Shown here: piece after piece, positions 1 to 11,075 of the stretch
Numbering within the stretch: the first letter of the stretch is position 1
Layout: the number at the start of each line of letters is the position of its first letter
DNA from: Diphasiastrum complanatum
Taxonomy: Eukaryota > Streptophyta > Lycopodiopsida > Lycopodiales > Lycopodiaceae
Direction of reading: 5' to 3'
DNA length: 64,000 bases
Assembly (NCBI GenBank): GCA_029204225.1
Contig: CM055102.1
Location: 35,026,585 to 35,090,584, forward strand
The notes under the pieces: model-generated
What the model saw: the letters and a program-made list of their open reading frames with translations, nothing else
What the model was told of the DNA's origin: nothing
The model's database searches: none
Made by a program: the position numbers and the translations under genes

Positions 1-303
1 CAATTCAATTTAGGCCTCTATAAATGTCATACCATTGATTCTTGAGGCAAGAATCAACTACAATTATCAAGAGTAAATTAAAACCATTAGTAGCCACAAA
101 AGACAATTCTTATAGTCATACTAGTTCTTATAGGTTGAAGTAGTAAAACAACTGATAACTCTCAAGCAAATACCAATGAGAGATTAAACGACGAATTTTA
201 GCTATGTCTAACTATAGTAGAGGTATTTCCTCAGATACATGGACAAAATCTTTACAAATGACACTCTATGTCAATCATTGTTAATGCTATTGTTGTTGTT
301 GTT

Positions 304-304
<1 letters not shown>
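1..304. other. No gene seen; AT-rich lead-in to CT tract
   Basis: Stops occur in all frames and nothing is recognisable. A short run of TTG triplets (about 285-304) leads directly into the CT microsatellite. Confidence 0.5.

Positions 305-399
<95 letters not shown>
305..399. repeat. (CT)47 dinucleotide microsatellite
   Basis: About 95 bases of uninterrupted CT. The long reading frames across it, with Leu-Ser repeats on one strand and Arg-Glu on the other, are by-products of the repeat and not genes. It is the first of six long CT/AG tracts in the window. Confidence 0.98.
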
Positions 400-401
<2 letters not shown>

Positions 402-1264
402 GCATAGTATCTGAAGAAACAAATCATTTCTGGCCACAAAGCTATGATAGCTTTAGAGTTCAAGGCAGAAGAGAAACAAGGGAGCTGCGTGGTCGCGAAC
501 AGAAAAGCTTTGAGGACCGAAGACATGAAGACGACGGTCAAATGAACACGAACACGAACACAAACATGAACACGATGTTCATAGATTCACTCTGTGAACA
601 CGACTTTTTCTCTTTTCTTTCTTTTATTGCTTCTGACATTACAGTTCGTTATGGATTATCTTCTTGTTAGAACAGTCAACAATAGAAGCGTTTCTCAGTT
701 TCAATGTATTTTCCAGTCTGTCAATGGGAGAACGGGTTTGATACTCAGCTACATGCATACACTAGTCATGTAACCATCTACAGCTCAAGAGGATCAACGT
801 TTCAGAGCAGGGAGCAAACCTACACTAACTATTGAATCAAAGAACAATCAAGAACTAGATTAGCCACTGAAAACAAGATTCAAGAAACAAGAAACAAGAA
901 CAAGAAACAAGATTCCTAGCAGCATTTTAACAATCTAAGAATCAAGAAACACTCATCACTTGATGCTTAGATTACTCAAGAACAATCAAGAACTGGATTG
1001 TACAGAGATGTGCAAGAATCACACCACAGATCCATCCTACTAAGTTTACTTGAATGCTGGCTCCTACATTAATCCACAAGAAAACAAGAAAGCTAATCCA
1101 CTCTACAAAAGCAGCAAATCTAATCCACTCTATAGTCCACAACCACACACAAAAGGAGGGAAGGGCAAGATCATAAATGCATTACTCAAGAAACAAGCAT
1201 GATCAAGGAGTTCAATGGTTGCACCAAACTCGTGAAGGCTCTCCACTAGAAGTCACCATCAAAA
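400..1264. other. Non-coding stretch with short tandem motifs
   Basis: No credible gene. Two low-complexity patches are visible. One is a GAACAC hexamer repeated about four times with errors near 544-575. The other is a cluster of AAGAAAC/CAAGAATC-like words around 840-970. The rest is AT-rich with stops in every frame. Confidence 0.5.
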
Positions 1265-1591
1265 GGTGGCTCACTCTACTTTCTTTAAGAGGGGTCTACT
1301 TGCATTTATTACATTTGCCTAGAAATACTAGTTCCTACATGGTCATTCCCTCTTCTGGGATTCACCATGAGGCTTACACAGTTCTTGCATGTCTTTCCTA
1401 GCTAGTATTTCTCAGCTCTCATACTCGGCTCTCAGTCTTCATTAGTCTCGTCTTCTCAGAGACCTCCTCGGTCTAAGGTGAGAGGTGCTCTTGAGTTGCT
1501 CTGTCCGAGTATCTTGGGGATTCGTCAGAATCAGCCAACATTATCTCACCCCTAATGTGTTGCAGGACCCACTGCAACTCATATTGGACGA
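1265..1591. repeat. 327-bp direct repeat, copy 1
   Basis: This starts GGTGGCTCACTCTAC and ends ATATTGGACGA. It is repeated at 2621-2947 with the same length, the same two ends and about ten substitutions by my count. There are no obvious terminal inverted repeats and no TG...CA ends. The two copies could be LTR portions or copies of a small mobile unit; the sequence alone does not decide. Confidence 0.85.
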
Positions 1592-2620
1592 TAACGCTCC
1601 GCTTTGCATTGGCATCTTCAATCGTCACTTGGAAAAGCGTAGATCCTAGTTCGCTTACATAAAACCAAGTGCTTATTGTCGCCAGTCTTTATCACAAAAA
1701 CTGTTTTCGCAAATTGCCGCAATTGGATTTAGAATGTCTTATTGCTGTAATGGGTTGACATTCTCAAAATTTGCGGAGTTCTCAGCAGCTTCACAATGGT
1801 AGATGAATGAAAATGTGTCCTGGAGATGCTCTACAGAAGACTCTCGTGCAGTAGCTATTCTTCATGCAAAAATCAGTCACACAAAATAGGCGAAGAGAAA
1901 CAAGGAAATAAACAAACGTTATAGATAGTGAGAACTGTATAGCACTTGTCGAACAAAACTTGCATTCATCAACATTGATAATGTACCTTGATAGTTGCAA
2001 TATTTCAGTTGTTTTGTAGAGTAATGTGACTTACTCTGACATGCCCTTGTCAAAAAAAGACATGGTTGGTGACACTAAAATCTATCATCATGGATAACAG
2101 ATGTTGTAAGATATAGCGTGACATGCAGGTATGGTTGAGGTACTATGTCATGAGGACCTCGTCGAACAAGAGATTCAGAACCGAATCTCTAAGTGGATTT
2201 CCGAATCCTAGATTTGTTGTGTATTGGCACATTGGAAATATTATCAGCATGTGGAAAGACAAATAGATTTGAGGTTGTAGAAGGGGAGAAAAACTGTCAA
2301 TTCCCTGTGGAGGTTGCTCTTGGTTGGACATTGTAGCAGATGACAGAATATCGGTTTTACTTTCTTTTGACAAGGACTCATTTCATATTGTCTTTTTTCA
2401 TTAAGGAGCTGGTGTATTGGACAATGATGTAGTAGAAGTTTACAAGAAACTTCTCGATTGAGCAGCAGGTTTAACTGTTAGTTGCTATGGTGCTCGTGTT
2501 GTTGTCATGAAAATCCTATTGTGATTCATAACTGACGTGACGGGCAGGTAGGATCTTAGTTGGTTGTTTTGGATAGTCTGTGAAACTGTGTTTTCTTATA
2601 CAAGTGGGACACTCAGGATG
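1592..2620. other. 1.03-kb spacer between the two 327-bp repeats
   Basis: No recognisable gene on either strand. Short open frames at 1791-2000 and 2143-2373 (minus) have no motif I can name. If the flanking repeats are LTRs, this would be the internal part of a small non-autonomous element, but no primer-binding site follows copy 1. Confidence 0.4.
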
Positions 2621-2947
2621 GGTGGCTCACTCTACTTTCTTTAAGAGGGGTCTACTTGCATTTATTACATTTGCCTAGAAATACTAGTTCCTACATGGTC
2701 ATTCCATTTTCCGGGATTCACCATGAGGCTTACAAAGTTCTTGCATGTCTTTCCTAGCTAGTATTTTTCGGCTCTCATACTCGGCTCTCAGTCTTCATTA
2801 GTCTCGTCTTCTCAGAGACCTCATCGGTTTAAGGTGAGAGGTGCTCTTGAGTTGCTCTATCCGAGTATCTTGGGGATTCGTCAGAATCAGCCAACATTAT
2901 CTCACCCCTGATGTGTTGCAGGACCCACTGCAACTCATATTGGACGA
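2621..2947. repeat. 327-bp direct repeat, copy 2
   Basis: Second copy of the 1265-1591 repeat in the same orientation. It differs at scattered single bases with no indel seen. It lies about 590 bases upstream of the copia primer-binding site at 3538, so it may be part of that element's 5' LTR. Confidence 0.85.
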
Positions 2948-3536
2948 AGCGACCTAATGACAAAGCCAAAGGCACAAGATGACGCGAAGACCCAAACGAT
3001 GATGGATCTCCATGCGTGAAAGGACAGAGGAGATCGCGAAAGTACCAGGAGGACGTCATCCTCCGAAGACTGACAGGATATCGTTAGGACGTGCCTAAGC
3101 AGTCGTTCTTATAATCTCCTAATTTGCTAATCGTGTCCTCCTCTCTACATACATGTAGATCCTGATAGTCACAACAACGCTTAAGGAATTCTCTGATAAT
3201 GCAGTAGATGTTTTATGTAGAAGAGTTTCTTATCTTGAACATGATCGGATGCTTAATTGTCTAATAGTTGTATGTTTGTAATCAACTGGGTTCAATCTTA
3301 TTCTGCACATTGGTTTTACCTTGTCGAATGCATAAGTAAATTCTACGTAGGTCAACAGTGTTTGTCCTCACTTTGGAGGATTGTAGATCTTGTCATAGAG
3401 GGCAGTAGACCCGAGGATAGAATCGAATTCCATCTGGATTTGTTTTTGTGAGAATCTCAACAGCAGGAACCAGAGGACGAAACAATTCATGTTTAGATAC
3501 CCACTACACCCTTATTGGCAAGGAGATTTTCTGACA
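2948..3536 (+). repeat. Probable 3' part of a Ty1-copia 5' LTR
   Basis: This stretch ends in CTGACA directly before a primer-binding-like site, as expected for an LTR end (CA). The left boundary is not determined; it could lie here or include the 327-bp repeat. No matching 3' LTR was found after the element's RNase H at 7.6 kb, so the call rests on position. Confidence 0.4.
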
Positions 3537-3537
3537 G

Positions 3538-3550
3538 TGGTATTAGAGCC
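3538..3550 (+). other. Retrotransposon primer-binding site (initiator tRNA-Met type)
   Basis: TGGTATTAGAGCC matches the usual plant site TGGTATCAGAGCC with one C-to-T change. It sits one base after a CA-ended LTR and about 110 bases before the gag start, which is normal copia spacing. Confidence 0.75.
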
Positions 3551-3661
3551 ACGGTAGGCTCATATTCGAGATTTGATATAGCTAAAGAGCTATCAGATCC
3601 AGGAGACAAGCATTCAAAACAAGAAACCAGAAAGAACAGCTGAAGAACACAATCTACAACA

Positions 3662-4510
3662 ATGGCATCGATCAGCAGTATATAGTTGAAGATTTGCATA
3701 ATCCTCTACTTAGTCGGGTCGAACTTCCTAGCATGGAAGATAAAGACCTCTCTCATATTGAAGGGAGAAGGGCTACGACCATGGGTAGATGGCACCGAAG
3801 AGATGCCTAAAACTACTGACAGAGAGCTATGAGAATGGAGAGGGAAGAACGACAAGGCTATAGCCGTGTTGTCATCATCCATCGAAGATAGTCCGACGCT
3901 TGACCTCGCGACACTCTCTAATGCAAGAGAGATGTGGGATACATTGCTTACCAGATTTCAGGCGAAATCATGCAGCCAGATCATGCTTCTTGAAGACCAG
4001 CTGACAAATCTGTGATAGGATGGCAGAGACCTATCAGAAAGAAGAAGGATCTGTTACACAATGCCGAAACAGAGAATGCAATATCAATAGAGAAGCAACT
4101 CACCTACCTATCAAGAGCTTTACCAAGATCTTTCCAGACAACCGAACATTGCTAGCGAAGGATCCAACAATGACACTCGAAAAGGCAGTGATCGAGATTC
4201 GAGAAGAAGTTGAAGCCCGTGAGTACCTTGATCACAAGGACGTTTCTGATCAAGCTCTCTACGACAACAAGGAGAAGCCAAAGAATCAGTTCAAGCCTAA
4301 GAGGGAGTTAGACCAAAAGCATGATTGAGACCAACAATCAGAGAGAGCCAACAAAGGCAGTTGGAAGAACAAAATAAAGCCTAAACAACAGAACGACGAC
4401 AAGAAAACATGCGTGAGATGCAAACGTGAAGGACATACTGTCGATTCGTGATGGCTCAATCCAAAGATTGAGTGTATCCATTGCCACAAGAAGGTTCATG
4501 TAGCCATGGA
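3662..4510 (+). pseudogene. Ty1-copia gag, decayed
   Basis: Translation from the ATG at 3662 gives a UBN2-type copia gag: a start resembling MASISS, LAWKIKTSLILKGEG, the NDKAIAVLSSSI block and MLLEDQLTNL near 4000. Frame is lost there at TGA TAG and continues through 4020-4328. Two zinc knuckles follow near 4406-4500: CVRC-x4-H, then CIHCHKKVHVAMDC with CX2CX4HX4C spacing. Gag would package the element's RNA. Several stops and shifts make it non-functional. The stops look like CGA-to-TGA and CAG-to-TAG changes. Confidence 0.8.
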
Positions 4511-4639
4511 TTGCTACTGGAATCCAAGGAACAAGTAGCCTCAAGGGAAACGGGAGAATAATAATAGTTTTTCCTACGTCGAAGAGCCAAAAAGCTCCAA
4601 GATGGGTGAAGATAGATTGAACAATGGAAGTTCGATGAC

Positions 4640-6023
4640 CTATCTATGTACAGACATGTGTGCAACCTCCACATCTGACACACAAGAGGTGATCCTTGAT
4701 TCAGGAGCTACTTCACACTTCATTACATTGAATAATGTCTGATTTTCGAAGTACTAATCCATCAAGATTCATAGTACTTGGAGATGGATCAAAACACTGA
4801 GTGAATGGTATTGGTTCGTTATGGCTCAATACAAATGGCAGAGACTAATGACTCAAAGATATTTTCTTTGTACCCACACTGCAACAAGATTGCTATCAAT
4901 AGCAAAGATACCAAATGCTGGGATGCATGTGACGTTTTCAGACGAAACATGTAATGTTGTTGAAGCCAGCACCAATATGTTGATTTCACAAGGAAGATGC
5001 AAAGGCAACTTGTATCATTTGAGGGTATGCCTACCAACAGATCAAGCACATCAAGTCCATGATTCTGCAAATGTTCTATGGTACAAGCGACTATGCTACA
5101 TGAACTCAATGGCATTGTATCAAGCAAGCCAACATGGAGCTATCATAGGAGTAAGCATCTCGAACGCAACTAGTTCGACCACCTGTGATGCGTGCATGAG
5201 AGGGAAGATGTCCCGAACGCCATTTACCAGAGACTCCTACAGAACAACAAAGATTCTGGAGCTGGTACATTTGGACATCTGTGGACCTTTTGATGTGATC
5301 TCAGTAGGAGGCTCGAGATACTATATAACTTTCATTGATGACTACAATAAGTTCGCCCGAGTCTACATCATTCACAACAAATCAAAGGCATTCGACAAGT
5401 TCACAGAGTATGTGAACTGGGCAGAAAGATGCACAGGAAACAAGGTGCAACAGATCAGAACAGATCGTGGTGGAGAATACATCTAAAATCGATTCATTGA
5501 TTTTTGCAATGATTGAGAAATCCTTCACAAAAGGACAACATCCTATACACCTCAGCACAATGGTGTTGCAGAAAGAAAGAACATGACTCTCATGGAAGCC
5601 ACAAGGTGCATGATGGCCTATTCGAAGGCACCAAGAGTCCTATGGGCTGAAGCAGTAGCTACAACTGCCTACATCCAGAATAGGATAGGCAAATTAGGTG
5701 TTTCTCACATGACACCACATGAACTATGGTGGGGTAGAAAACCCAATCTGACACATGTTCAGATTTTTGGCTGTGTAGCTTATGCACATATTCCTGATAA
5801 GCTTCAAAAGAAGCTCGACGAGAAGGTCAAATTAGGATACCTTGTCGGATATGACAACTATTTGTCATACTATAGGATTTACACGCCAGATATGAATCTA
5901 GTGAAGACTGTTAGAGACATCAAGTTCGACGAGACCAGAACAATGGTCGACAATGATTCTGCCAGCTATGAAGTTCTAGGGAAACAGTATTATGACCTGC
6001 CAACAATGACAGAGGGAACATAA
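4640..6023 (+). pseudogene. Ty1-copia protease and integrase, decayed
   Basis: The protease motif ILDSGATSHF is at about 4694-4722. The integrase core follows: HLDICGPF (first Asp, about 5274), IRTDRGGEY (second Asp, about 5461) and NGVAERKN (Glu, about 5571). Stops at 5486 and near 5515 break the core. The domain then runs through FGCVAYAHIP to the C-terminal VGYD block by 6023. In the N-terminal zinc-binding part the two expected histidines read as tyrosines (LWYKRLCYMN), another C-to-T type change. This part would process the polyprotein and insert the cDNA. It is dead but easily recognised. Confidence 0.85.
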
Positions 6024-6269
6024 CCCAAACAGTCAGACAAAGATGTTCGAGCTCCACATAAGCTGAGCAACAAATCAGATGAAGAAAGGTTTGCAAGCCT
6101 ACCCTCTGCTAGAACTCCTGTAAACCGAGATGGTTCCGGATCTAGCCAAAGAGACAAAGGCAAGAGCATTGTATTACCAGAAGAATCTCCTAGAAGATCA
6201 ATGAGAGAGCGAAGAGTGCCAACAAGATTTGTGCCAGGCAGCTCAGCTTCTACATCCGAAGAATTTTGT

Positions 6270-7640
6270 GGATTCAGTGGTGATCCACGAACATTTGAGG
6301 AAGCCATCGATAGTCCAGAAAAGGACAAATAGATCCAAGCCATGAACGAAGAAATTGAATCCATGAAGAAGAATGAGGTATGGACACTGCAACCAGTGCC
6401 AGAAAAACGAAAAATAGTGCAATGCAAATGGATTTACAAACTCAAAGTATGGACCGAATGAAGATGTTTCAAGATACAAGGCCAGAATTGTAGCGAAGGG
6501 TTTTTCTCAGAAGTATGGCATCGACTACACTGAGACCTTCTCTCCAGTGGTGAAACGTGCTTCCTTACACCTACTATTTGCATATGCAGCTGCATATGAC
6601 CTCAAGATTCACATCGTTGATGAGAAGACAACATCTCTACATGGCAAATTAGACGAAGAGGTCTACATAGATCAACCTCCAAGTTATACCTTCGAATCAC
6701 TTCCTACCTATGCATGCCAAATGCACAAGAGTATCTATGGTCTGAAGCAATCAGCACGACAAGGGTATAAGAAAAAAGATCAAGCCCTAAGATCTTTAGG
6801 ATTCGAGCCATTGATTCCAATGTTTATGTGAGAATCACAGATGGGGAGATCTTCATTGTTGTTGTGTATGTGGACGACACCCTGATACTATACAGAAGCG
6901 AAGGCCTGATTGCAGAGTGAAGAATGAGATCTCGAAACTTTTCGAGATAACAGACCTAGGAGAAGCTAGATGTTATCCAGGCTTGCCAATTGACCGTGAC
7001 TATGACAAAGAAAAGCTATACCTTCATCAGTCAAGGTACACCCAGAAAATCCTAGATGATTTCGGGATGACAGATTGCAAAGGGACAAATACCCCAATGC
7101 TTGCAGGGACAGTCCTGACGAACAAAGATTGTTCGAAGACAGAAGAAGAGCAAGAGATGATGCAGCACACGCCTTACAAGAGACTGATTGGATCTTTGAT
7201 GTATCTAGCAGAAATCACATGCCCCGACATTGCTTATGCTGTGAGTCAATTAAGTACGAATCCAGGCTTAGCACAGTAGAAGATCGCAAAGCGAATCTTG
7301 TAGTACCTTCAACAAATGAAGGATTATGGGCTGTGTTATTCTCGTGATGCAGGTTTCCAGATGCACTCCTACAGTGATGCTAGCTGGGCATCTCTTAAGG
7401 ACAACCATAAAAGTGTCTCAGGAGGGTCCACCATTGCAACAGGCACAACAATTTTCTGGGTCAACAAGAAGCTAACCATTATAGCTCAATCATCCTGTGA
7501 AGCAGAATACGTTGCAGCCGCAAAGATGGCCAACGAAATCACATGGCTGAGACAGTTCCTCGACGGACTGGGTGAAACCAACCAAGAGCCACTGATTTGC
7601 AAATGGACAATACTTCTGCAATTCACCTGATTTGCTTTTA
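6270..7640 (+). pseudogene. Ty1-copia reverse transcriptase and RNase H, decayed and 3'-truncated
   Basis: RT begins near 6330 (MNEEIESMKKNEVW, CKWIYKLK). It shifts frame at about 6450, continues through GIDYTETFSPV, EEVYIDQPPSY and IYGLKQSA, and reaches the catalytic YVDD at 6866-6877. RNase H follows from about 7200: DIAYAVSQLS, YSDASWASLKDNHKSV and CEAEYVAAA. At about 7600 the frame slips within the CDNTSAIHL region, and all similarity stops near 7640. The C-terminal tail and 3' LTR are absent, so the element was cut by deletion or insertion. Confidence 0.85.
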
Positions 7641-7683
7641 CAAATAGGACCTTCTCATTGTCTTCCTTTTGCTAAGCCTGCTG

Positions 7684-8118
7684 TCATATTAGCTTTTCCT
7701 CTGTGACAGCCTTTGCTGCATCGTCAAAGGTAATATCAGGAGATTGCATTAAGATTGTTCTTAATGACCGGTAGGCCTGTGGAAGTGATATGATCAGAAA
7801 CATAAACTGTCGTGCAGTAGGTGGTATTTTGTGCTCCACTCCTGCTGTCGCTAGCTGTGCAAAGATGGCTTTCATCTTGTTCACATGTGAATCAAGATCG
7901 GCACCATCCCAATTTAAGCTGAACAATTGATTTGTCAGATGCAAGACCTCCGTCTTGGTCTTTTGCTTTTTACTTTTCCTACAACCTCTGCCAGATCTGC
8001 CGATTGTGGTCAAGATCTTCACGATTTTTTTTGTCAACGACAGAGTCATAAGAGCAACTGCTTTATCATCATTTCTTCTCCATTTGTTGATTCTGCCTTC
8101 ATTTTCTTCTGGCATCAA
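7684..8118 (-). pseudogene. Ty1-copia gag (UBN2) remnant, minus strand
   Basis: One open frame of about 144 codons carries NDDKAVALMTLSL, then LNWDGADLDSHVNKMKAIF and QLATAG, then FMFLIISLPQAYRSL. This is the typical order of a copia UBN2 gag. The part between the first two blocks is scrambled, and neither start nor zinc knuckle is attached. It lies opposite to the copia ending at 7640 and is a separate insertion or rearranged piece. Confidence 0.7.
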
Positions 8119-9019
8119 AGCTGCAAAATCACTTTGTGTACAAAGGATATAGTATTGCCATTGCTCTAGCTCTACTCAATTGTTGTAGTTCTACGAAACT
8201 ATTACAAAAATGTGAGCAAACTAGAGTAATCTATTATGTAATTCACAAATGTACCTAGCAAATACTCACTACCTCTTGCTCTCAAATTTGCCTCACATTA
8301 GAGAGCAACCATTTGGTGCCTCATATTATGAACTCCAAATCAGCAGATCAAAGCTCCTTATTCCTATAGATGCCAGATGTCATGTGAAATGGTATGTAAA
8401 AGCACAAGAAAAAAAGGTACTAAGGAACTGGCAAAAGCAAAATATAGATGTTTTATGCTCCAATTGCAACTTGCCTCCAATTACACAGTTTTCTCCTTGC
8501 TTTCCTCTTGCTCCAACAAAATGACTCCAACTAATGATAACCAGCTCCAACTTCTTACACGAATCTGTAGAGAGGGCTTTAGCCTTTAGGCCTCAAAATC
8601 TGAAGGCTATTTATTTCAAAAAACGACATCATAAGAAGTTTACATTTAAGTAAATCATGCCATTTCTGCACAATTATTTCATTTCAAAGTGGTAGTGCCG
8701 AGGAATTTTTTGTGAAAATCTAAAGATATCAAGTGATTAATTATAACCTGTCCAAAAGTATTGCAGAGACGCACCAAGAAAGAAAAAGGAAAGATTATTC
8801 ATTATGTACCAGATAGAGTGATCAAACCATATGAGAGAAGAATTGTTTTTGCATTTATCACCGCATTTGCACTTAAAGAAGGGTCTTTTCCACTTCCAGA
8901 TTCTAGCTTGATGAAGGTTCATTATGTTAAAGACAATGTCAAAATGGCCTCTAGTTCTAACCCAAGTATGTTCAGAAGGACATCTTGAAGGTTCAAATCT
9001 GCTCATCTTGTTGACAGTA
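8119..9019. other. No gene seen
   Basis: Short open frames only (for example 8249-8524 and 8761-8988 plus), none with a motif I recognise. The sequence is moderately AT-rich with no clear repeat structure. Confidence 0.4.
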
Positions 9020-10614
9020 TCAAAGCTCTCTCAATGTACCTTTATTCTCCATCTTGAAAAGGATTTTTGAAGCGTCATCCTCGTTACAATAGATGTCTTG
9101 AATTTGACCTAGAAGCTTTAGTTCTCCAAAAGTTTCTGAACCCTTGGTCTTGGACATCACCATCCAGATTTTATCACCTCTAGCCATAACAGACCACAAA
9201 TATCCCTCGTATGAATGGAAATCAATCTCCTCCTGAACAACTTTATCTACAGTTGTCTTCTTAGATTGTGGAGGATCATGCACGACAGAGACTTTTGGAG
9301 GTGATTGACTATCAACACCTGAATGACCTGTCCTGCATTTCTTATCCATGACTTTTGGCGTAACAACTGTCTACTGGGCATGAGGGGGTGATGTAATAAC
9401 TTGAAATGATTCTGATGGTGATTGTGATCTGGAACGTCTAGTAGGTGATTGTACAACTTGAAGAGATCCAGATGGAGACTGGGTTCTAGATCTTTGAGAA
9501 GGTGATTATAGTGGAGATTGTGTCTACTGGGTGTTCATTATTAAGAGCTGCGATGAGGAGGCAGCAGGTGAGGTTTGTCGTCGTCTATAGGCTATCTACC
9601 TCGTCATCCTCATTGTCCTCATTGTTGGATGGGACATTTTCGTACTCAGCCATCTGTTTCTTTTGTTTCTTTGGAGTCAACTTCTTGGATTTGGATGGTG
9701 GTGGGCTGTCGGACTCCATCTCTGATTCAAGAGCCAGTTTGATGGTGGTTACTTTCATCCGCTGGTGGTGGTGGTTATCTTCATTCTTTGTTGGTGGTGT
9801 GGTATCAGCAAGTTGAGAAGCTTGTGGTGATGACCTCTTGTGTCTCTTCTTTGTTCGACGCTCATGAACTGCAGCAACTTGTAGGGAAGGTGTGGCTGAA
9901 GCTGTGGATAGTTTATAGCCTTGATTAGCCATAGCATCTCTTGGAGCTAAAGCAAGCTTCAAGTCAATGGTTGACTGACTTCGAGCTAGATCAAAAAAAT
10001 ATGTAGCCCAAGGATGTGATTGGGGCTCTCTTTTGTAAGGTATTGATCAACTGTTTGGAGATGAACCTGGCCCAATTATACATGTTTTGGCGGCCCTCAT
10101 AGGATTCTCCCAACATGGCAAAAATCTGGAGAGGAATCCTCAACAGATGTGCCTTTCGTGTGTAGGTGTACTTGGTGAGGTAGGCATCTCCCAATTCCTT
10201 GCATTTAATGGCTTCGAGGAGGATGCCATCCTTGTTCTTCCACTTGTCGATTGAAGTGTCAAGGAATTTGGCATAGGATTGTTGCATCATGTTGGCCAGC
10301 TTCACCGGTTTCTCCTTATGGCCACTTGGGAAGCCAAAGGTTGTAAGATTGCTGCCAGCCAAGTAGACATATAGTTGAAAATTTTGGAGATCAATGTGGA
10401 ACATCAACTATTTGTCTTCAAAGTTTTCATAAGCCTGGTACATCAAGTAGAGGCTCTGATGACCCTTCCATTTAGGAATTGTAAAGTCTAGTAGCTGGAA
10501 GAGCATCTCGACTTGTGTGTACCACTGGAGCATTGTGCTATCTTTACATGGAACAAGTTTCAATGATTGAGCCATATCTGGTACCTCACTGTGGTCTGAA
10601 TCCGGTTCAACCAT
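9020..10614 (-). pseudogene. Unidentified multi-domain protein, broken by Gln-type stops and two 1-base shifts
   Basis: Read from the ATG at 10614, about 530 codons are visible. Codons 1-210 form a folded-looking domain (WYTQVEMLFQLLDF; LLRIPLQIFAMLGESYEG). An acidic and basic linker of about 125 residues follows, then a Ser-Pro-Gln-rich stretch (SRSQSPSESF). The C-terminal block includes EGYLWSVMARGDKIWMVMS and ends at 9020. Damage is light: TAG at 10408-10410, a one-base shift in a run of seven A/T at about 9990, another shift near 9590, TAG at 9524-9526, TAA at 9506-9508 and TAG at 9371-9373. I do not recognise the family. It may be a non-structural ORF of a retroelement or a captured host gene. 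Confidence 0.5.
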
Positions 10615-10654
10615 TTTGGAAATTTTTTAGATAATTTGAGTTATATCTGTAGTG

Positions 10655-10850
10655 GTGTCGGATGGAATTTGGCGGCTATAGTGGCGGATGCAATGTTGGA
10701 TGGAATGGCAGATGCAATTTGTCGGATGCAGATGATCTGTCGAATGGAAATGGCAGATGGAATGTCGGATGTAGATGATCAGTCGGATGGAATGTCGGAT
10801 GCAAATGATCGGTCAGATGGAAATGCAAAGAGAGTCTCAAATGCAAAGTG
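10655..10850. repeat. Degenerate GGATG-based tandem repeat
   Basis: Words of the form GTCGGATGnAnATG recur about a dozen times (GGATGGAATG, GGATGCAAATG, GGATGTAGATG). The repeat ends where the inverted gypsy LTR begins at 10857. Confidence 0.75.
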
Positions 10851-10856
10851 GAATGT

Positions 10857-11075
10857 TGTAGTGGGTTCTTTCCTTGCCTATCCTCAACCCAAGATCTAAG
10901 TAATCTAGCATCAAGGAGATGAAGTTAGTTGTCACGCATAGGTTCGTTACCATGAGAGCGATAACATATCTTAGATTTCAGCTGAATGTAAGATCCACAT
11001 CTAACTCTAACATCCATTAATCCTAAGCATTAACACTACAACCACTAACACTACGATCCACAATGAGGCCATCTT
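10857..11075 (-). repeat. 3' end of a gypsy LTR, minus orientation
   Basis: The reverse complement matches the last part of the gypsy LTR at about 13385-13585. Shared blocks include CTTGCCTATCCTCAACCC, GCATCAAGGAGATGAAG and the GTGTTAATGCTTAG region. The terminal TG at 10857 corresponds to the CA end of the plus copy. No primer-binding site lies beside it, so it is a 3' LTR end or a solo LTR remnant. Confidence 0.75.

Noticed and set aside
239-670. Long open frames over the CT tract (Leu-Ser or Arg-Glu repeats)
   Set aside because: They are open only because dinucleotide repeats contain no stop codon. The same artefact occurs at every AG/CT tract.
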